From DASXAQ01 sp036406615 (GTDB lineage Bacteria > Actinomycetota > UBA4738), in assembly GCA_036406615.1 (NCBI GenBank), contig DASXAQ010000023.1, positions 1-60,361 of the forward strand: a stretch of DNA of 60,361 nt, given 5' to 3'. Numbering within the stretch: position 1 is the stretch's first letter; the number at the start of each line of letters is the position of its first letter. Shown here one piece after another: positions 58,847 to 60,361 of this stretch. Both the position numbers and the translations under genes were made by a program. The notes beneath the pieces are model-generated. The model worked only from the letters and a program-made list of their open reading frames with translations, was not told the DNA's origin and ran no database searches.

Positions 58847-59278
58847 TCACGCGACCGGTGCGCCCAGCGGCGGGACCACGCCGAGCTGCTGGAGGATCGA
58901 GAGCATGTCGAACCCGGACCAGTGCTCGATCGCCCGGCCGTCCTCGGACAGCCGCCCCATCTCGACGCCGGTGAACGTCACCCGCTTGCCGGTGGCAGGG
59001 ATGCCGGGCAGGTCGCCCTGGTGGGTACCGAAGCCCTCGATCCGCCAGGCCGCCCGGTCCCCGTCCTGCACGATGTCCACCGGGCGAACCGTCATGTCCG
59101 GGAACGCTCCCCGGAACATCCCGAGCAAGTCTCGGAATCCCTCGTAGCCGTGACTGTCCCCGAACGGACCGTGGTCCACATAGTCGGGGTGCACGAGCTC
59201 CTCCAGCGAGCCGAGCTCCCCCCGGTTGATCAGCTCGTCGAAGATCCGCGCGATGACCTGCGCACGTTCGTCGGGCAC
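58847..59278 (-). CDS. SnoaL-like (NTF2-fold) protein
   Basis: The 143-residue product fits the SnoaL polyketide cyclase-like/ester cyclase family: FDELINRGELGSLEELVHPDYVDHGP, GYEGFRDLLGMFRGAFPDM and GIPATGKRVTFTGVEM are its standard segments. The His and Asp in the pocket may be catalytic, though most relatives have no known substrate. GTG start at 59278 is set by AAGGAGG six bases upstream. It heads a two-gene unit with the DinB-SCP2 gene. Confidence 0.82.
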   Translation of the reverse strand: MPDERAQVIARIFDELINRGELGSLEELVHPDYVDHGPFGDSHGYEGFRDLLGMFRGAFPDMTVRPVDIVQDGDRAAWRIEGFGTHQGDLPGIPATGKRVTFTGVEMGRLSEDGRAIEHWSGFDMLSILQQLGVVPPLGAPVA

Positions 59279-59346
59279 GTCGTCCTCCTTCCCCTTCGAT
59301 TCGTTCTTCCGACGAGCCCAGGGTGCCCGCCCGGCGTCGCGCCGGC

Positions 59347-59364
59347 ATCGGGAGGTCTCCCGAT
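59347..59364. promoter_or_regulatory. palindromic operator-like site
   Basis: ATCGGGAG-GT-CTCCCGAT is an 8-bp perfect inverted repeat with a 2-base centre. It lies in the 219-base gap between the divergent SnoaL-like and peptidase genes and is a likely binding site for a dimeric regulator. No promoter boxes are obvious beside it; the rest of this gap shows nothing clear. Confidence 0.4.
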
Positions 59365-59497
59365 CTTCCGAGGGGTGCTTGCCGCCGTTGCGCCGGAGGG
59401 TTTGCGACCCCCTGCCGCAGGGAACCCTGCACGCAGCGCCACCGGCGGAGGCCCGAGGTGCGGACCGCTCCAGCCCCGGCGCGGACAGGGGGTAGGC

Positions 59498-60325
59498 ATG
59501 GTTGGCGGAGTGCTCCGCCGGTTCGGGCTGGCCGTGGCCGTGGTCCTGGCGGGGACCCTGGCTCCCGCCGCCGGCCCCGCTGGGACGGCCGTGTGGCACC
59601 GGCCGATCGTTGCAATCGGGGCGAACCAGTCGAACAACTGGTCCGGCTACAACCAGGGGTCACTCGAGCAGGGCGGCAAGATGTTCCACTCGGTGGCCGG
59701 AACCTGGGTGGTCCCAACGGCCACCCAGCACGCGTCGGGAGAGGCCGAGTACTCGTCCACGTGGGTGGGGATCGGCGGCGGGTGCGTCGACGCCGGGTGT
59801 CAGGTCACCGACGGCACGCTCATCCAAGCCGGGACCGAGCAGGACGTCTCAACGTCCGGCCAGGCAACGTACTCGGCCTGGTGGGAGCTGATCCCCGCGC
59901 CGAGCATCCCCATCACCTCGCTCACGATCCACGCCGGTGACCGCATGCGCGTGGCGATCACCGAGCAGCCGGCGGGGTCCGAGATGTGGACCATCGTGGT
60001 CAATGACCTCACGACCGGCCAGTCGTTCAGCGTGTCCACGCCGTACACGTCCACGCATCTGACCGCCGAGTGGATCGAGGAGACCCCCGTCGTACTCGGC
60101 AACGACGGCAGCGTCACGGTCGGCCCGCTTCCCATGCTGAGCAGGGTCCGGATGGACGCTGGCCGCGTGAACGGGGCGAATCCGCGGCTCGTCCGGGCCG
60201 AGCGGGTTCAACTCGTGGACGCGAACCAGGCGCCCCTGGCCACGCCATCGGGCCCTGACCCCGACCACGACGGGTTCAACGACTGCACGTACGCCGCATC
60301 CTGCCCGGCTCCGACCGCCGGCTGA
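59498..60325 (+). CDS. secreted glutamic endopeptidase-like protein (peptidase G1, eqolisin family)
   Basis: The 275-residue protein has a signal peptide (about 1-31) and a beta-sandwich domain. Segments NQSNNWSGYN, GTWVVPT, YSSTWVGIGG, LIQAGTEQ and YSAWWELIP match the G1 family, in which a Gln and a Glu form the catalytic dyad; candidates are Gln in LIQAG and Glu in WWELIP. Cys pairs (GCVDAGC; CTYAASC) may form disulfides. The C-terminal tail DPDHDGFNDC is Asp-rich, like a calcium loop. Fungal members work at acid pH; bacterial ones are little studied. Confidence 0.8.
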   Translation: MVGGVLRRFGLAVAVVLAGTLAPAAGPAGTAVWHRPIVAIGANQSNNWSGYNQGSLEQGGKMFHSVAGTWVVPTATQHASGEAEYSSTWVGIGGGCVDAGCQVTDGTLIQAGTEQDVSTSGQATYSAWWELIPAPSIPITSLTIHAGDRMRVAITEQPAGSEMWTIVVNDLTTGQSFSVSTPYTSTHLTAEWIEETPVVLGNDGSVTVGPLPMLSRVRMDAGRVNGANPRLVRAERVQLVDANQAPLATPSGPDPDHDGFNDCTYAASCPAPTAG

Positions 60326-60361
60326 GCCGCGTTCCATACCGAGGGCAGAGTGCCGGCCGCC

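Overview
This window is very GC-rich DNA with GTG and even TTG starts, dense minus-strand operons and many 4-base stop/start overlaps. The content points to a deep-branching, probably uncultured member of the Actinomycetota. Supporting markers are an actinobacterial small ribosomal protein bS22, a 6C-type non-coding RNA, a long (269 aa) ATP synthase delta subunit, an alpha subunit with a C-terminal tail, and the gene order rho - rpmE - prfA - prmC - sua5 - wecA - atp. No insertion sequence, integrase, CRISPR array, rRNA or replication origin was seen. One tRNA gene (Arg, anticodon CCG) is present.

Layout. 1-2.4 kb: end of a respiratory cluster (Tat-type Rieske protein, membrane-anchored monohaem cytochrome c, an unknown membrane partner, a possibly frameshifted small membrane peptide). 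2.4-6.2 kb (minus): thioredoxin-fold protein - rex - hemC - hemD - hemB, with a Rex-type operator over the rex promoter; hemA is missing from its usual place. 6.2-7.7 kb: ECF sigma factor/zinc anti-sigma pair, then a 6C RNA ending in a strong terminator. 7.7-15.3 kb: mixed accessory genes (polytopic membrane protein, lipocalin-like protein, TIM-barrel isomerase, MarR repressor divergent from a 76-residue protein, SAM hydrolase, bS22, Clp1-like kinase, a broken excisionase-type HTH gene, a phosphatase, an SDR). 15.4-19.4 kb: a giant cyclase/AAA/helical-repeat signalling protein converging on a protein made of two stand-alone RAM domains.

19.5-43.4 kb is one long minus-strand block of housekeeping genes. 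In transcription order it runs: cyclic 2,3-diphosphoglycerate synthetase, 2-phosphoglycerate kinase, transaldolase, rho, a small protein, rpmE (behind a large leader hairpin), DUF1385, prfA, prmC, sua5, LMW phosphatase, glyA, wecA, the complete atp operon (atpZ-I-B-E-F-H-A-G-D-C), murA, a phosphatase-fold membrane protein, and an AcuC-type deacetylase. 43.5-52.4 kb: metallophosphoesterase divergent from a MarP-like protease, a glycogen-debranching-type enzyme, thrC-thrB, a GNAT enzyme, argS and tRNA-Arg. 52.4-55.2 kb: D,D-carboxypeptidase divergent from a VanR/VanS-like two-component system. 55.3-60.3 kb: luciferase-like oxidoreductase, an HD-GYP/LuxR fusion, DinB-SCP2 and SnoaL-like proteins, and a secreted G1-family (eqolisin-like) peptidase.

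Two themes stand out. First, two adjacent genes match the archaeal route 2-phosphoglycerate -> 2,3-bisphosphoglycerate -> cyclic 2,3-bisphosphoglycerate, and lie immediately ahead of transaldolase and rho. Second, a -10-like hexamer sits 6-10 bases before the start codon of many genes, which suggests widespread leaderless transcription and helps choose GTG starts. All functional calls are from reading motifs by eye; no database search was run.
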